A stretch of 64,000 bases of DNA from Rhizobium sp. CSW-27 (GTDB lineage Bacteria > Pseudomonadota > Alphaproteobacteria > Rhizobiales > Rhizobiaceae), in contig NZ_JAHHZO010000018.1 in assembly GCF_018760785.1 (NCBI RefSeq), forward strand, positions 1-64,000. The letters run 5' to 3'. Made by a program: the position numbers and the translations under genes. Shown here in pieces: positions 44,387 through 53,884 of the stretch. The notes beneath the pieces are model-generated. The model ran no database searches and was not told the DNA's origin. It saw only the letters and a list, made by a program, of their open reading frames with translations. The number at the start of each line of letters is the position of its first letter. The first letter of the stretch is position 1.

Positions 44387-47047
44387 ATGCCCGTTGAAAC
44401 CCGCACCACCTGTCCCTATTGCGGCGTCGGCTGCGGTGTGATCGCCACGGTCGATGAAAAGGGCGATGTCAGCGTCCGCGGCGATCCGGATCATCCGGCC
44501 AATTTCGGCCGGCTGTGTTCCAAGGGTTCGGCGCTTGCCGAAACGCTCGATATGGACGGGCGCGCGCTTTATCCGATGATCCGTGGCCGGCGGGCGAGCT
44601 GGGACATTGCCCTTGATACGGTTGCCTCCGCCTTTTCCGCCGCCATCCGCGACCACGGGCCGGATGCCGTCGCCTTCTATCTGTCTGGCCAGTTGCTGAC
44701 CGAGGATTACTATGTCGCCAACAAGCTGATGAAAGGGTTCATCGGCTCGGCCAACATCGACACCAATTCCCGGCTCTGCATGGCCTCCTCGGTTGCCGGA
44801 CACAGACGCGCCTTCGGTTCGGACACGGTGCCCGGAACCTACGAGGATCTGGAGCTTGCCGATCTGGTGGTGCTGGTCGGCTCCAACATGGCCTGGTGCC
44901 ACCCGGTCCTCTACCAGCGTCTTGCCGCCGCCAAGGCCGCACGGCCCGCCATGCAGGTGGTGGTGATCGATCCGCGCCGCACCGCTTCCAGCGATCTAGC
45001 CGATCTGCATCTCGCCCTGCGGCCGGACGGCGACGTGGCGTTGTTCAACGGCCTTCTGGCCCATCTCGCCTATACGGGCCACATCGATCAGGATTTCGTT
45101 GCCGCCCATACCAATGGCTTTGCCGGCGCGCTGATGGCCGCCGGGCAGTCGGAGCCGGCGACGGTCGCCGCGGCGACGGGCCTGCCCGCCCCGCAGGTCC
45201 GGCAGTTCTTCCAGCTGTTTTCGGAAACCGAAAAGGTGGTCACCTGCTACAGCCAGGGGGTCAACCAGTCCTCCGTCGGCTCGGACAAGGTGAATGCCAT
45301 CATCAACTGCCATCTTGCCACGGGGCGCATCGGTCGCCCCGGCATGGGTCCCTTCTCGCTGACCGGCCAGCCGAATGCCATGGGCGGACGCGAAGTCGGC
45401 GGCCTTGCCAACATGCTGGCAGCCCATATGTCGATCGAGGATGCGCAGGATCGTGACCGGGTGCAGCGTTTCTGGCAGGCGCCGGCGATTGCCGATCATG
45501 CCGGCCTGAAGGCCGTCGATCTGTTCGAGGCGGTGGCCGACGGCCGCATCAAGGCGCTGTGGATCATGTCGACCAACCCGGTGGTCTCGATGCCGGATGC
45601 GGACCGCGTGAAGGCCGCCATCGAAGCTTGTCCCTTCGTCGTCGTTTCCGACATCGAAACTGAGACCGATACGGCGCGTCTGGCCCATGTCCTGCTGCCC
45701 GCCATCGGCTGGGGCGAAAAGAACGGCACCGTCACCAATTCGGAGCGTCGCATTTCCCGCCAGCGCGCCTTCCTGCCGCTCCCCGGCGAGGCACGGCCGG
45801 ACTGGTGGCAGATGGCGGAAGTGGGCCGGCGGCTGGGCTTTGCCGATGCCTTTGCCTATCAGGCGCCGCACGAGATCTTTGCCGAACATGCGGCCCTCTC
45901 CGCCTTCGAGAATGGCGGCAGCCGGGATTTCGACATCGGCGCTTACGCCGGCGCGACGGAGACGGATTATGCGGCGCTGCAACCGTTCCAGTGGCCGCAG
46001 CCGCAGGACAGCGCACCATCGGGCCAGCGCTTCTTCGGCGATGGTCGCTTCTTCCATTCCGATGGACGGGCGCGCTTCGTGCCCGTGACGACAAACACCG
46101 AAACTCGAACCTCCCCGGCATTCCCCTTCGTGCTGAATACCGGTCGGGTGCGCGATCACTGGCACACCATGACGCGCACCGGCAAAAGCGCCCGGCTGTC
46201 GGCGCACCTGGCCGAACCCTTTGCGGAAATTCACCCGGAGGATGCCGCAGCGCAAGGGATCTCCGACGCCGACCTGGTGGAACTGCAGAGCACGACCGGC
46301 GGGCGGGTGGTGGTGCGCGCGCTTGTGACCCCGCGACAGGCCGCCGGCGCCGTCTTCGTTCCCATGCACTGGACGGATGAAACCGCCGCCTGCGGGCGCA
46401 TAGACGCGCTGATCCCCGGGCGGCGCGACCGTCTCTCCGGCCAGCCCGCCCTGAAGCATGCGGCCGTTTCGCTGCGTCGGCACGCAGCCCCCTGCCAGGG
46501 CTTCGCAATCAGCATCCGCAAACCGGATCATCTTCCCTTCACCTATTGGGCGCTCGCCCGATGCGAGGGGGGCTACCGAATGGAACTGGCGGGAGCAGCC
46601 CCCGAAACCGGCTGGCAACCCTGGCTGCAGACCGCCTTCGACCTGCCGCCGGAGGCGGAAATGACCGGCTATACTGCCCGCGACGGGCGGGACGTGCGGC
46701 TGGCGGTCTTTGCCGCGGACCGGCTGCTTGCTCTGCTGTTCGTTTCGGATGAGCCGGTCGCTGTCTCGCGCCCCTGGGCCGTCGAGCAGCTGGCAAAGCC
46801 TCATCCGGACCGCCGCACACGCGGCCGCCTGATTGCCGGGCGACCTCCGGCAGACCAGCCCGACAAGGGGGCGATCCTCTGCTCCTGCCTCGGCATCGGT
46901 GTCAACGAGATCGCCATCGCCGCCGAAAGCGGTTGTCTCAGCGTACAGGCCATCGGGGCGCGGACGGGGGCGGGAACGAATTGCGGCTCCTGCCGCCCCG
47001 AGATCCGCAAGATCCTCCAGTCCATGCAGCCTATCGCGGCCGAATGA
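44387..47047 (+). CDS. nasA: Assimilatory nitrate reductase catalytic subunit
   Basis: 886-residue molybdopterin oxidoreductase, cytoplasmic (no signal). The N-terminal [4Fe-4S] ligands are in CPYCGVGCG with a further Cys in GRLCSKG. MGD-binding segments follow (GSANIDTNSRLCMASS, STNPVVSMPDADRV, NTGRVRDHWHTMTRTGK). A C-terminal BFD-like [2Fe-2S] domain (CSCLGIGVNEI, GTNCGSCRPEI) accepts electrons. I use the ATG at 44387 because homologues start just before the cysteine motif; ATGs at 44357 and 44363 overlap the palindrome. Last gene of the nitrate set. Confidence 0.93.
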   Translation: MPVETRTTCPYCGVGCGVIATVDEKGDVSVRGDPDHPANFGRLCSKGSALAETLDMDGRALYPMIRGRRASWDIALDTVASAFSAAIRDHGPDAVAFYLSGQLLTEDYYVANKLMKGFIGSANIDTNSRLCMASSVAGHRRAFGSDTVPGTYEDLELADLVVLVGSNMAWCHPVLYQRLAAAKAARPAMQVVVIDPRRTASSDLADLHLALRPDGDVALFNGLLAHLAYTGHIDQDFVAAHTNGFAGALMAAGQSEPATVAAATGLPAPQVRQFFQLFSETEKVVTCYSQGVNQSSVGSDKVNAIINCHLATGRIGRPGMGPFSLTGQPNAMGGREVGGLANMLAAHMSIEDAQDRDRVQRFWQAPAIADHAGLKAVDLFEAVADGRIKALWIMSTNPVVSMPDADRVKAAIEACPFVVVSDIETETDTARLAHVLLPAIGWGEKNGTVTNSERRISRQRAFLPLPGEARPDWWQMAEVGRRLGFADAFAYQAPHEIFAEHAALSAFENGGSRDFDIGAYAGATETDYAALQPFQWPQPQDSAPSGQRFFGDGRFFHSDGRARFVPVTTNTETRTSPAFPFVLNTGRVRDHWHTMTRTGKSARLSAHLAEPFAEIHPEDAAAQGISDADLVELQSTTGGRVVVRALVTPRQAAGAVFVPMHWTDETAACGRIDALIPGRRDRLSGQPALKHAAVSLRRHAAPCQGFAISIRKPDHLPFTYWALARCEGGYRMELAGAAPETGWQPWLQTAFDLPPEAEMTGYTARDGRDVRLAVFAADRLLALLFVSDEPVAVSRPWAVEQLAKPHPDRRTRGRLIAGRPPADQPDKGAILCSCLGIGVNEIAIAAESGCLSVQAIGARTGAGTNCGSCRPEIRKILQSMQPIAAE

Positions 47048-47178
47048 TCATGCCCGGACGGGCCCTGCATCGAGCCCGATCGGGCAGGACCGGCTGTCGA
47101 TCCGTCGGCACTGCCGCTTCAATACCCATCAGGATCACCCAGCGCGACCGTCGCCGCCCTGTGTCGCGCCCGCCGCAA

Positions 47179-47188
47179 TTGTATGCAA
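47179..47188. promoter_or_regulatory. Candidate GntR-type operator
   Basis: TTGTATGCAA differs by one base from the perfect palindrome TTGTATACAA, a form common among FCD-type GntR regulators. It lies 135 bases upstream of the sigma-54 promoter of a cluster that ends in such a regulator gene. Confidence 0.4.
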
Positions 47189-47323
47189 CAGAACAGATAA
47201 AGGATAAAAAATATGCATCATAAAACTTACGCCTATTAATTACGCTCTTCATTCAACGCAGAGTGACCCTACCCTGCCGTTGTTTTTCAGGGACTTCGCG
47301 GCCGTGGCCATCCGCCAGGCATC

Positions 47324-47339
47324 TGGCACGCCCCTTGCA
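47324..47339 (+). promoter_or_regulatory. Sigma-54 promoter of the second BMP/cysteine-hydrolase cluster
   Basis: TGGCACG-CCCC-TTGCA is a perfect -24/-12 element, start expected near 47350, 40 bases before the binding-protein gene. Together with the same element before nrtA it places this cluster under nitrogen control. Confidence 0.9.
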
Positions 47340-47389
47340 GACCAGTTTCCAGAACGACCCATGACGGGTTGGAAAAGAGGGGAGTGTCC

Positions 47390-48496
47390 ATGTCCAAATT
47401 CGATCTGTCCCGTCGCTCGCTGCTGAAGACCGGCCTTGCCGGTGTCGCCGCAAGCGCCCTGCCCTACCATATTGCCCGCGCGCAAGCCGCCGTCACCGTC
47501 GGCATCGTTTATGTTGGCCCGCGCGATGATTTCGGCTGGAACCAGGCGCACGCGGTTGCCGCCAAGGCGCTGAAGGAAGTGCCGGGCGTCACCGTGATCG
47601 AGGAAGAGAACGTGCCGGAAACGGATGCCGTCGCGAAATCGATGGAATCCATGATCAACCTCGATGGCGCAAACCTCATCCTCGCCACCTCCTTCGGTTA
47701 CTATAATCCCTTCGTCGTCGATCTTGCCAAGAAATACAGCAAGGTTGAGTTCCGTCATGCGGCGCCGCTGTGGAGCAAGGACAAGGACCCGAAGAATGCC
47801 GGTTCCTATTTCCCCTATCTCAACCAGGCGCATTATGTGAACGGTGTCGCCGCCGGTCTGTCTTCCGCCTCGGGCAAGATTGGCTTCGTGGCGGCAAAAC
47901 CCATTCCGTCGGTGCTCTCCAACATCAATTCCGTGCTGCTCGGCGCCCGTTCGGTCAAGCCGGATGCGACGGTCCGCGTGATCTTCACCGGCGAGTGGTC
48001 GCTGCCGGTCCGTGAAGCCGAAGCCACGAACGCGCTGGTCGATGCCGGCTGCGACGTCATCACCTGCCATGTCGACAGCCCGAAGGTGGTGATCGAGACG
48101 GCGGAAGCGCGCGGCGTAAAGAGCCTCGGTCACAATGCCTCCCAGGCGCCGCTCGCACCGAAGGGTTTCATCACCGGCGCGGAATACAAGTGGGAGACGA
48201 TCTACAAGTCGTTTGCCGCCGATATCGCCGCCTCCAAGACGCTGCCGAACTTCCTCGTCGGCGGTTTCGACAAGGACATGCTGCGCTCCACGCCCTATGG
48301 CGCCGGTGCAACGGATGCGGCGAAGAAGGCGGCGGATGCCGCACGTGCAGCCCTCGTCAAGGGTGAGCCGATCTACAAGGGCACGCTGAAGGACAACCAG
48401 GGCAAGGTCGTGGTCGACAAGACCTATGACAATTACGACCCCTATCTCGACGGCATGAACTGGCTGCTGGAGGGGGTCCAGGGCTCGATCACCTGA
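47390..48496 (+). CDS. BMP-family ABC transporter substrate-binding protein (second system)
   Basis: 368-residue periplasmic protein with a Tat signal (LSRRSLLKTGLAGVAASAL) cut near ARAQA. PnrA-like features are VGPRDDFGWNQAHAVAAKAL, NLILATSFGYYNPFVVDLA and SSASGKIGFVAAKPIP. It is paralogous to the binding protein at 30348 but clearly divergent, so a different ligand is likely. The ATG at 47390 follows AGAGGGGAG. It is separated from its permease genes by a 160-base repeat. Confidence 0.9.
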   Translation: MSKFDLSRRSLLKTGLAGVAASALPYHIARAQAAVTVGIVYVGPRDDFGWNQAHAVAAKALKEVPGVTVIEEENVPETDAVAKSMESMINLDGANLILATSFGYYNPFVVDLAKKYSKVEFRHAAPLWSKDKDPKNAGSYFPYLNQAHYVNGVAAGLSSASGKIGFVAAKPIPSVLSNINSVLLGARSVKPDATVRVIFTGEWSLPVREAEATNALVDAGCDVITCHVDSPKVVIETAEARGVKSLGHNASQAPLAPKGFITGAEYKWETIYKSFAADIAASKTLPNFLVGGFDKDMLRSTPYGAGATDAAKKAADAARAALVKGEPIYKGTLKDNQGKVVVDKTYDNYDPYLDGMNWLLEGVQGSIT

Positions 48497-48530
48497 GACG
48501 CTGCCTGCCAACAGGCGGAAGGATAATCCG

Positions 48531-48690
48531 TTAAAGACCCCCTCTGGCCTGCCGGCCATCTCCCCCACAAGCGGGAGAAGACAGGCGGCACCGACCTGCC
48601 CGACCCGGGTTCCCAGACATTTGGGGCAGCGACGGAGCGGCAGGTTAGCCCCTCCCCCCTTGTGGGGAGGGGTTGGGGAGGGGTCTTAAG
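48531..48690. repeat. Mosaic repeat element between the binding-protein and permease genes
   Basis: The element is bounded by inverted ends TTAAAGACCCCCTC and GAGGGGTCTTAAG. Inside are hairpins TGGCC/GGCCA (48545-48558), TCTCCC/GGGAGA and CCCCTCCCC/GGGGAGGGG (48649-48672). It resembles RIME-type rhizobial intergenic repeats but differs in text from the one at 43255. It may cap the abundant binding-protein transcript. The rest of the 48497-48856 gap holds no gene. Confidence 0.7.
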
Positions 48691-48856
48691 ACGATCCGCC
48701 ACCTATGCCAGCGCAGACGGGACACCAGACGTCCCTCTGCCCCATAAGCAGCGAAAGCACGGTCACCAGCGGCTAGGGCCGGTTCCGGCAGGCCGGGTCA
48801 TCAAGAGGCAGGTTCGCCCGTCGTCCGGGCAGATCTCCGGTGAGAGGAGAGCACAC

Positions 48857-49975
48857 GTGGCAGACATGACGGTTCAATCTCTTTCGGCAACGTCGTTGAG
48901 GCGTAGACCCAGCGTCGGCACGCTCAAATTCGCCGAATCCATCTTTATCCCGGTGGCCGCGCTGCTGGCCTCTGCGGCGTTGTTTTCCGTCTTCCTTCTG
49001 TTTCTCGGCAAGTCGCCGCTGATGTTCTTCCAACTGCTCTGGGTCGGCGGCTTCGGGTCCGGGTTTTCGCTGCAGAACACCCTGCAGCGGGCAGCCCCGC
49101 TGATCCTGACGGGACTTGCCTTTGCGGTTCCCGCCCGCATCGGGCTCACCATGATCGGTGGCGAGGGAGCGCTGGTACTGGGCGGACTGTCGGCCGCGGC
49201 GATGGCCATTCCCCTCGTCACGGCCGGTGTACCGGCGTTCCTCACACTTCCCATCATGGCGATGACCGCAATGCTCGCCGGCGGCCTGTGGATCGGTTTT
49301 GCCGGATGGCTGCGTTATTATCGCGGCGTCAACGAGACGATCTCCTCGCTGCTTTTATCCTATATCGCAATCGCCACCATGAACTTCTTCGTGGAGGGGG
49401 CGCTGCGTGATCCGGCCTCGGCCAACAAGCCCTCCACCATGCCGATCGGCGATGCCTACCGGATCGGCTCCATTCCAGGCACGGAGGTGCATTGGGGATT
49501 GGCGGCTGGCCTTGTTCTGGCGATTGGACTGCATATCCTGATGACCCGAACCACCTTCGGGTTTGCGGCCCGCGTCACCGGCGGCAATGCGCGCGCAGCG
49601 CTCGCACAGGGGCTTCCCGTCGGCCGGCTGATCGTCGCCTGCACCATGATTGCCGGCGCCTGTGCCGGTCTGGCCGGTTTCTACGAGGTTGCCGCCGTGC
49701 ATGGTCAGGCGAACGCCTCGCTGGTGGCGGGTTACGGCTTCACCGGCATCCTGGTGGCGTTTCTCGCCCGCCAGGTGCCGCTTGCCATCATTCCGGTGGC
49801 CGTACTCTTCGGCGCGCTCAGCGCTGCCGGCGGCATCATCCAGCGACGCATGGGTATGCCGGATGCCACCGTTCTGGTGCTGCAAGGTCTGATCTTTGTC
49901 GTGCTGTTGACCAGCGAAACCTTTTACGGCCGCATTTCCTTCCTGCAGCCGAAACGCGCGGAGGACCGCACATGA
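48857..49975 (+). CDS. BMP-type ABC transporter permease (second system, first)
   Basis: 372-residue inner-membrane protein, BPD_transp_2 family (GLAFAVPARIGLTMIGGEGALVLGGLSAAA, GVNETISSLLLSYIAIATMNFFVEG). I choose the GTG at 48857 because AGGAG lies seven bases upstream; an ATG three codons later is the alternative, and the longer frame crosses the repeat. Coupled to the next permease by an ATGA overlap. Confidence 0.88.
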   Translation: MADMTVQSLSATSLRRRPSVGTLKFAESIFIPVAALLASAALFSVFLLFLGKSPLMFFQLLWVGGFGSGFSLQNTLQRAAPLILTGLAFAVPARIGLTMIGGEGALVLGGLSAAAMAIPLVTAGVPAFLTLPIMAMTAMLAGGLWIGFAGWLRYYRGVNETISSLLLSYIAIATMNFFVEGALRDPASANKPSTMPIGDAYRIGSIPGTEVHWGLAAGLVLAIGLHILMTRTTFGFAARVTGGNARAALAQGLPVGRLIVACTMIAGACAGLAGFYEVAAVHGQANASLVAGYGFTGILVAFLARQVPLAIIPVAVLFGALSAAGGIIQRRMGMPDATVLVLQGLIFVVLLTSETFYGRISFLQPKRAEDRT

Positions 49976-50904
49976 ACGAGACCCTGCAGGATAGCGCGCT
50001 CATCACCGCTCTGATTGCCATGCTGGGCGGCGCGATCCGCGTCTCCACGCCCTTCATGTTCGTGGCGCTGGGCGAATGCCTGACGGAAAAATCCGGCCGC
50101 ATCAATCTCGGCCTCGAAGGCAGCCTGGTGCTTGGCGCCATGGTGGCCTATGCCGGCTCCTTCCTGACCGGCAATCCCTGGGCCGGCGTCTTTTTCGCGG
50201 GCTGCGCCGGTCTCGTACTCGGTGCCCTGCACGGTTTCATCTGCAAGCTGCCGAGGGTCAATGATATCGCCATCGGCATTGCCTTCATGAGTTTTGGCAC
50301 CGGTCTCGCCTTCTTTTTCGGCAAACCCTACATCCAGCCGCAGGCGCCGCGGCTCGAGGCCATCCATCTCGGCGACTGGACCGGTGATCCGCGTCTTGCC
50401 CAGGCGCTCGAAGTCAACCCGCTCTTCTTCGTCGGGGTGGCACTTGCCGTCTTTATGTGGTGGGCCTTCCGCAACACGCGCTGGGGCCTGATCGTGCGTA
50501 TGACCGGCGACAGCGCGCCGGCGGCCAAGGCCATGGGCGTCTCCGTCGATCTCGTGCGCTTCATCGCCACCGCCATCGGCGGCTTCATGGCCGGCATCGG
50601 CGGCGCCTTCCTCTCGCTCTATTATCCGGGCTCCTGGAACCAGGGCCTGTCCTCCGGCCAGGGCCTGATGGCGGTTGCGCTCGTCATCTTCGCCCGCTGG
50701 GGACCCTTGCGCTGCATTCTCGCGGCACTGCTCTTTGGTGCCGCCGGCGCGCTTGGTCCCTCTCTGCAATCGGTCGGGATTTCCCAAGGCTACTACTTCT
50801 TCAACGCCGCCCCCTACATCCTGACGCTGCTGATCATGATCGCCTCGGCGCGGTCCAAGGTCGCGGCGCGCGAGGCACCGGGCGAGCTTTCCATCACCAA
50901 GTGA
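49972..50904 (+). CDS. BMP-type ABC transporter permease (second system, second)
   Basis: 310-residue inner-membrane protein with the family N-terminus STPFMFVALGECLTEKSGRINLGLEGSLVLGAM, and GDSAPAAKAMGVSVDLVRF in the cytoplasmic loop. ATGA overlap with the preceding gene; the cysteine hydrolase starts nine bases after its stop. Confidence 0.92.
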   Translation: MNETLQDSALITALIAMLGGAIRVSTPFMFVALGECLTEKSGRINLGLEGSLVLGAMVAYAGSFLTGNPWAGVFFAGCAGLVLGALHGFICKLPRVNDIAIGIAFMSFGTGLAFFFGKPYIQPQAPRLEAIHLGDWTGDPRLAQALEVNPLFFVGVALAVFMWWAFRNTRWGLIVRMTGDSAPAAKAMGVSVDLVRFIATAIGGFMAGIGGAFLSLYYPGSWNQGLSSGQGLMAVALVIFARWGPLRCILAALLFGAAGALGPSLQSVGISQGYYFFNAAPYILTLLIMIASARSKVAAREAPGELSITK

Positions 50905-50913
50905 GGTCATGAC

Positions 50914-51648
50914 ATGAAGTCTCTCGACGAACGGATCGAACAGGCGCTCATTCCCGGCGGCACGACGCTTTCCGCCGACCCCTATCCCTGGCCCTTCGAC
51001 GGCAATTGGGGGCCGCACAACACGGCGCTCGTCGTCATCGACATGCAGACGGATTTCTGTGCACCGGGCGGTTATGTCGACAGCATGGGCTATGACATTT
51101 CGCTGACCCGCAAGCCGATCGAACCGATCCAGACCGTGCTCGCCGCCATGCGCGCCAAGGGTTATCCGATCATCCACACCCGCGAAGGTCACAAGCCGGA
51201 CCTCTCCGACCTTCCCGCCAACAAGCGCTGGCGCTCGCAACGCATCGGCGCCGGCATTGGCGACCAGGGGCCGTGCGGGCGCATTCTCGTGCGCGGCGAA
51301 CCGGGCTGGGAGATCATTCCGGAACTGCAGCCGGAACCGGGCGAGGCCATCATCGACAAACCCGGCAAGGGCACGTTTCTCGCCACCGATTTCGACCTCG
51401 TGCTGCAGATGAAGCACATCCGCAACATCGTCTTTACCGGCGTGACTACCGATGTCTGCGTGCACACCACCATGCGTGACGCCAATGACCGCGGCTACGA
51501 ATGCCTGCTGCTGGAAGACTGCTGTGCGGCGACGAAGGTGGAGAACCATCTGGCCGCCGTCGACATGATCAAGATGCAGGGCGGCGTGTTCGGCGCCGTT
51601 TCCAACTCGGTCGATTTCATCAAGGTGCTGCCGGGAGGCCCATCATGA
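50914..51648 (+). CDS. Cysteine hydrolase, isochorismatase-like (biuret/ureidoacrylate amidohydrolase type), copy 1
   Basis: 244 residues with the Asp-Lys-Cys triad of the family: D43 in VVIDMQTDF, Lys in IIDKPGKGTF (149 or 152) and C182 in GVTTDVCVHTTM. Such enzymes split C-N bonds of ureido or amide compounds (biuret, triuret, ureidoacrylate, carbamoylsarcosine), releasing ammonia or carbamate. RGEPGWEII and RDANDRGYECLLLEDCC match the biuret/RutB-like subgroup better than isochorismatase. It is inserted between the permease and ATPase genes of the importer, so the imported compound is probably its substrate or a precursor. Confidence 0.85.
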   Translation: MKSLDERIEQALIPGGTTLSADPYPWPFDGNWGPHNTALVVIDMQTDFCAPGGYVDSMGYDISLTRKPIEPIQTVLAAMRAKGYPIIHTREGHKPDLSDLPANKRWRSQRIGAGIGDQGPCGRILVRGEPGWEIIPELQPEPGEAIIDKPGKGTFLATDFDLVLQMKHIRNIVFTGVTTDVCVHTTMRDANDRGYECLLLEDCCAATKVENHLAAVDMIKMQGGVFGAVSNSVDFIKVLPGGPS

Positions 51649-53186
51649 GCGCGCTGGCGGTTGAGACCGCCTCTCTGAAAAAGGCCCCGTCGCTGTCGGC
51701 CATCGGCATGACCAAGACCTTTGGCAGCTTCACGGCGCTGGGCGATGTGTCGATCGATGTCGCGGCCGGCTCCTTCCATGCCCTGCTCGGCGAAAACGGT
51801 GCGGGCAAATCCACCCTCGTCAAATGTATCATGGGCTTCTATTCCGCCGACAAGGGCCAGGTGATGCTGGATGGTCGCGAGGTGATCATCCGGTCGCCGC
51901 GTGATGCGCGTGCCCATGGCATCGGCATGGTCTACCAGCATTTCACCCTGGTGCCCTGCCTGACGGCGGCGGAAAACCTGGTCATCTCGCGGGCCGACAC
52001 CCCCTCGGTCATCAACTGGCCGAAGGAGCGCCGGCTGCTCGACAGCTTCATGGAGACCATGCCCTTCCGCGTGCCGCTCGACACGCAGGTGGCGAGCCTT
52101 TCCGCCGGTGAAAAACAAAAGCTGGAAATCCTGAAGCTTCTCTACCTCGACCAGCGCTTCATGATCCTCGACGAGCCGACCTCGGTGCTGACGCCAGGTG
52201 AAGCGGACGAAATGCTGGGTCTGCTGCACGGCATGTGCGACCGCGGCGAGATCACCGTGCTGATGATTTCGCACAAGTTCCGCGAGGTGAAAACCTTCTG
52301 CGACCGCTTCTCGGTTCTCCGGCGCGGCCGACTGACCGGCGAGGGTGACGCCAAATCCGCGCCTGTCGAGGACATGAGCCGGATGATGATCGGCGATACG
52401 GAAGTGCGCGAACGGGCGGCACGAAGCGAACAGGTCGACCGGAAGGATGTGCTGGAACTGGCCGGCCTCTGCGCCGAGGACGATGCGGGGCTACCCGCCA
52501 TCCAGGGTGTCAACCTGAAGATCAAGGGCGGCGAGATTGTCGGAATTGCCGGGGTCTCCGGCAATGGGCAGAGTGCGCTCGTCGAGGTGCTGGCCGGTCA
52601 GCGACCGCTGACGGATGGCGAAATCACCATTCATGGCGAGATCTTCACCCCAAAGCGCGGCAATTTCGATCGCTTCAAGGTCTACGGTCTGCCGGAAGAG
52701 CCGCTGAAGAATGCCACCGTGCCGCGCATGAGTGTGGCCGAAAACATTGCCTTCCGTACTTTCGACAAGCCGCCGATCACCAGTCTCGGCTGGTGGATGT
52801 CGAAAGGCCCGATGCGCAGCCAGGCGGAGGAGTTGATCGCCCGCTACCGGGTGAAGACCACCTCCCCCGACGCGCCCATCGAAACTCTGTCCGGCGGCAA
52901 TGTGCAGCGTGCGGTGCTGGCGCGCGAACTGTCGGGCGATGTGGACGTCCTGATCGTCGCAAATCCGTGCTTCGGACTCGATTTCGCCTCGGTCGCGGAT
53001 ATCCGCAGCCAGATCATGGAGGCTCGCAATCGCGGTGCCGCCGTGCTGCTGGTCTCGGAAGACCTGGACGAGATCCTCGAACTGGCGGACCGCGTGGCAG
53101 TGATGTCCGGCGGCACGATTTCCTATGTTGCGCCCATCGAAGAGACCGACCGCAACACCATCGGCCAGCACATGGCCGGCCATTGA
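51645..53186 (+). CDS. BMP-type ABC transporter ATPase, two fused ABC domains (second system)
   Basis: 513 residues. Domain 1: GENGAGKST, LSAGEKQKLEILK, MILDEPTSVLTP. Domain 2: GVSGNGQSAL, LSGGNVQRAVLARE, and ANPCFGLDFASV where a Walker B would be. About 48 codons of open frame upstream are shadow; the ATG at 51645 forms ATGA with the hydrolase stop. Partner of the permeases at 48857 and 49972. Confidence 0.92.
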   Translation: MSALAVETASLKKAPSLSAIGMTKTFGSFTALGDVSIDVAAGSFHALLGENGAGKSTLVKCIMGFYSADKGQVMLDGREVIIRSPRDARAHGIGMVYQHFTLVPCLTAAENLVISRADTPSVINWPKERRLLDSFMETMPFRVPLDTQVASLSAGEKQKLEILKLLYLDQRFMILDEPTSVLTPGEADEMLGLLHGMCDRGEITVLMISHKFREVKTFCDRFSVLRRGRLTGEGDAKSAPVEDMSRMMIGDTEVRERAARSEQVDRKDVLELAGLCAEDDAGLPAIQGVNLKIKGGEIVGIAGVSGNGQSALVEVLAGQRPLTDGEITIHGEIFTPKRGNFDRFKVYGLPEEPLKNATVPRMSVAENIAFRTFDKPPITSLGWWMSKGPMRSQAEELIARYRVKTTSPDAPIETLSGGNVQRAVLARELSGDVDVLIVANPCFGLDFASVADIRSQIMEARNRGAAVLLVSEDLDEILELADRVAVMSGGTISYVAPIEETDRNTIGQHMAGH

Positions 53187-53191
53187 GGTGG

Positions 53192-53884
53192 ATGAGCATC
53201 ATGACCTTTCCCGTTCCCGCCCGCCCCTATCCCTTCCCGTTTGTGCCCGGCCGCACGGCACTCGTCGTCATCGACATGCAGCGCGATTTCATCGAGAAGG
53301 GCGGTTTCGGCGACAGTCTCGGCAATGACGTGACACGGCTGGAGGCGATCATTCCGACGACCGCGAAACTCATCGATCTGTTCCGCCGCAAGAAATGGCC
53401 GGTGGTGCATACCCGCGAGGCGCATCTGCCGGATCTTTCCGACTGCCCGCCCTCGAAGATCAGCCGCGGCGACGCGCCGCTGAAGATCGGCGAGGAAGGT
53501 GCGATGGGAAGGCTTCTGGTGCGCGGCGAACCGGGCAACCAGATCGTTGATGCGTTGAAGCCGATCATGGGCGAGGTCGTCATCGACAAGCCCGGCAAGG
53601 GCATGTTCTGGAACACCGACATCCAGTCGATCCTCGACAACAAGGGCGTCACGCATCTGGTGTTTGCCGGAGTGACGACAGAAGTCTGCGTGCAGACCTC
53701 CATGCGCGAGGCCAATGACCGGGGCTACGAATGCCTGCTGGTGGAGGATGCCACCGAAAGTTATTTCCCTGAATTCAAGCGGATGGCGATCGAGATGATC
53801 GTCGCACAGGGCGGCATCGTCGGCTGGGCGACGCCGTTTGCCGAGCTGGAAGCCGCCGTCACACGGGAGATGGCTCATGTCTGA
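53192..53884 (+). CDS. Cysteine hydrolase, isochorismatase-like, copy 2
   Basis: 230 residues, a clear paralogue of the enzyme at 50914: D28 in VVIDMQRDF, K132 in VIDKPGKGMF and C165 in GVTTEVCVQTSM, plus the shared RGEPGNQI and REANDRGYECLLVEDA. The N-terminus and the region after the Cys differ, so the two copies probably act on successive or alternative substrates. A start at 53201 (three codons later) is possible. It overlaps the next gene by eight bases. Confidence 0.85.
   Translation: MSIMTFPVPARPYPFPFVPGRTALVVIDMQRDFIEKGGFGDSLGNDVTRLEAIIPTTAKLIDLFRRKKWPVVHTREAHLPDLSDCPPSKISRGDAPLKIGEEGAMGRLLVRGEPGNQIVDALKPIMGEVVIDKPGKGMFWNTDIQSILDNKGVTHLVFAGVTTEVCVQTSMREANDRGYECLLVEDATESYFPEFKRMAIEMIVAQGGIVGWATPFAELEAAVTREMAHV

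Larger units (their letters stand above)
47048..47389. other. Promoter region of the second BMP cluster
   Basis: 342 bases without a gene. The first 130 are GC-rich; then an AT-rich patch (47180-47260) contains TTGTATGCAA and AAAATATGCAT, and the sigma-54 element follows at 47324. No clear terminator for nasA was seen. Confidence 0.6.

Noticed and set aside
50914..53884. Isochorismatase or nicotinamidase function for the two cysteine hydrolases
   Set aside because: There are no siderophore-synthesis or NAD-salvage neighbours; transporter context and sequence words favour ureido or biuret-type amidohydrolases.
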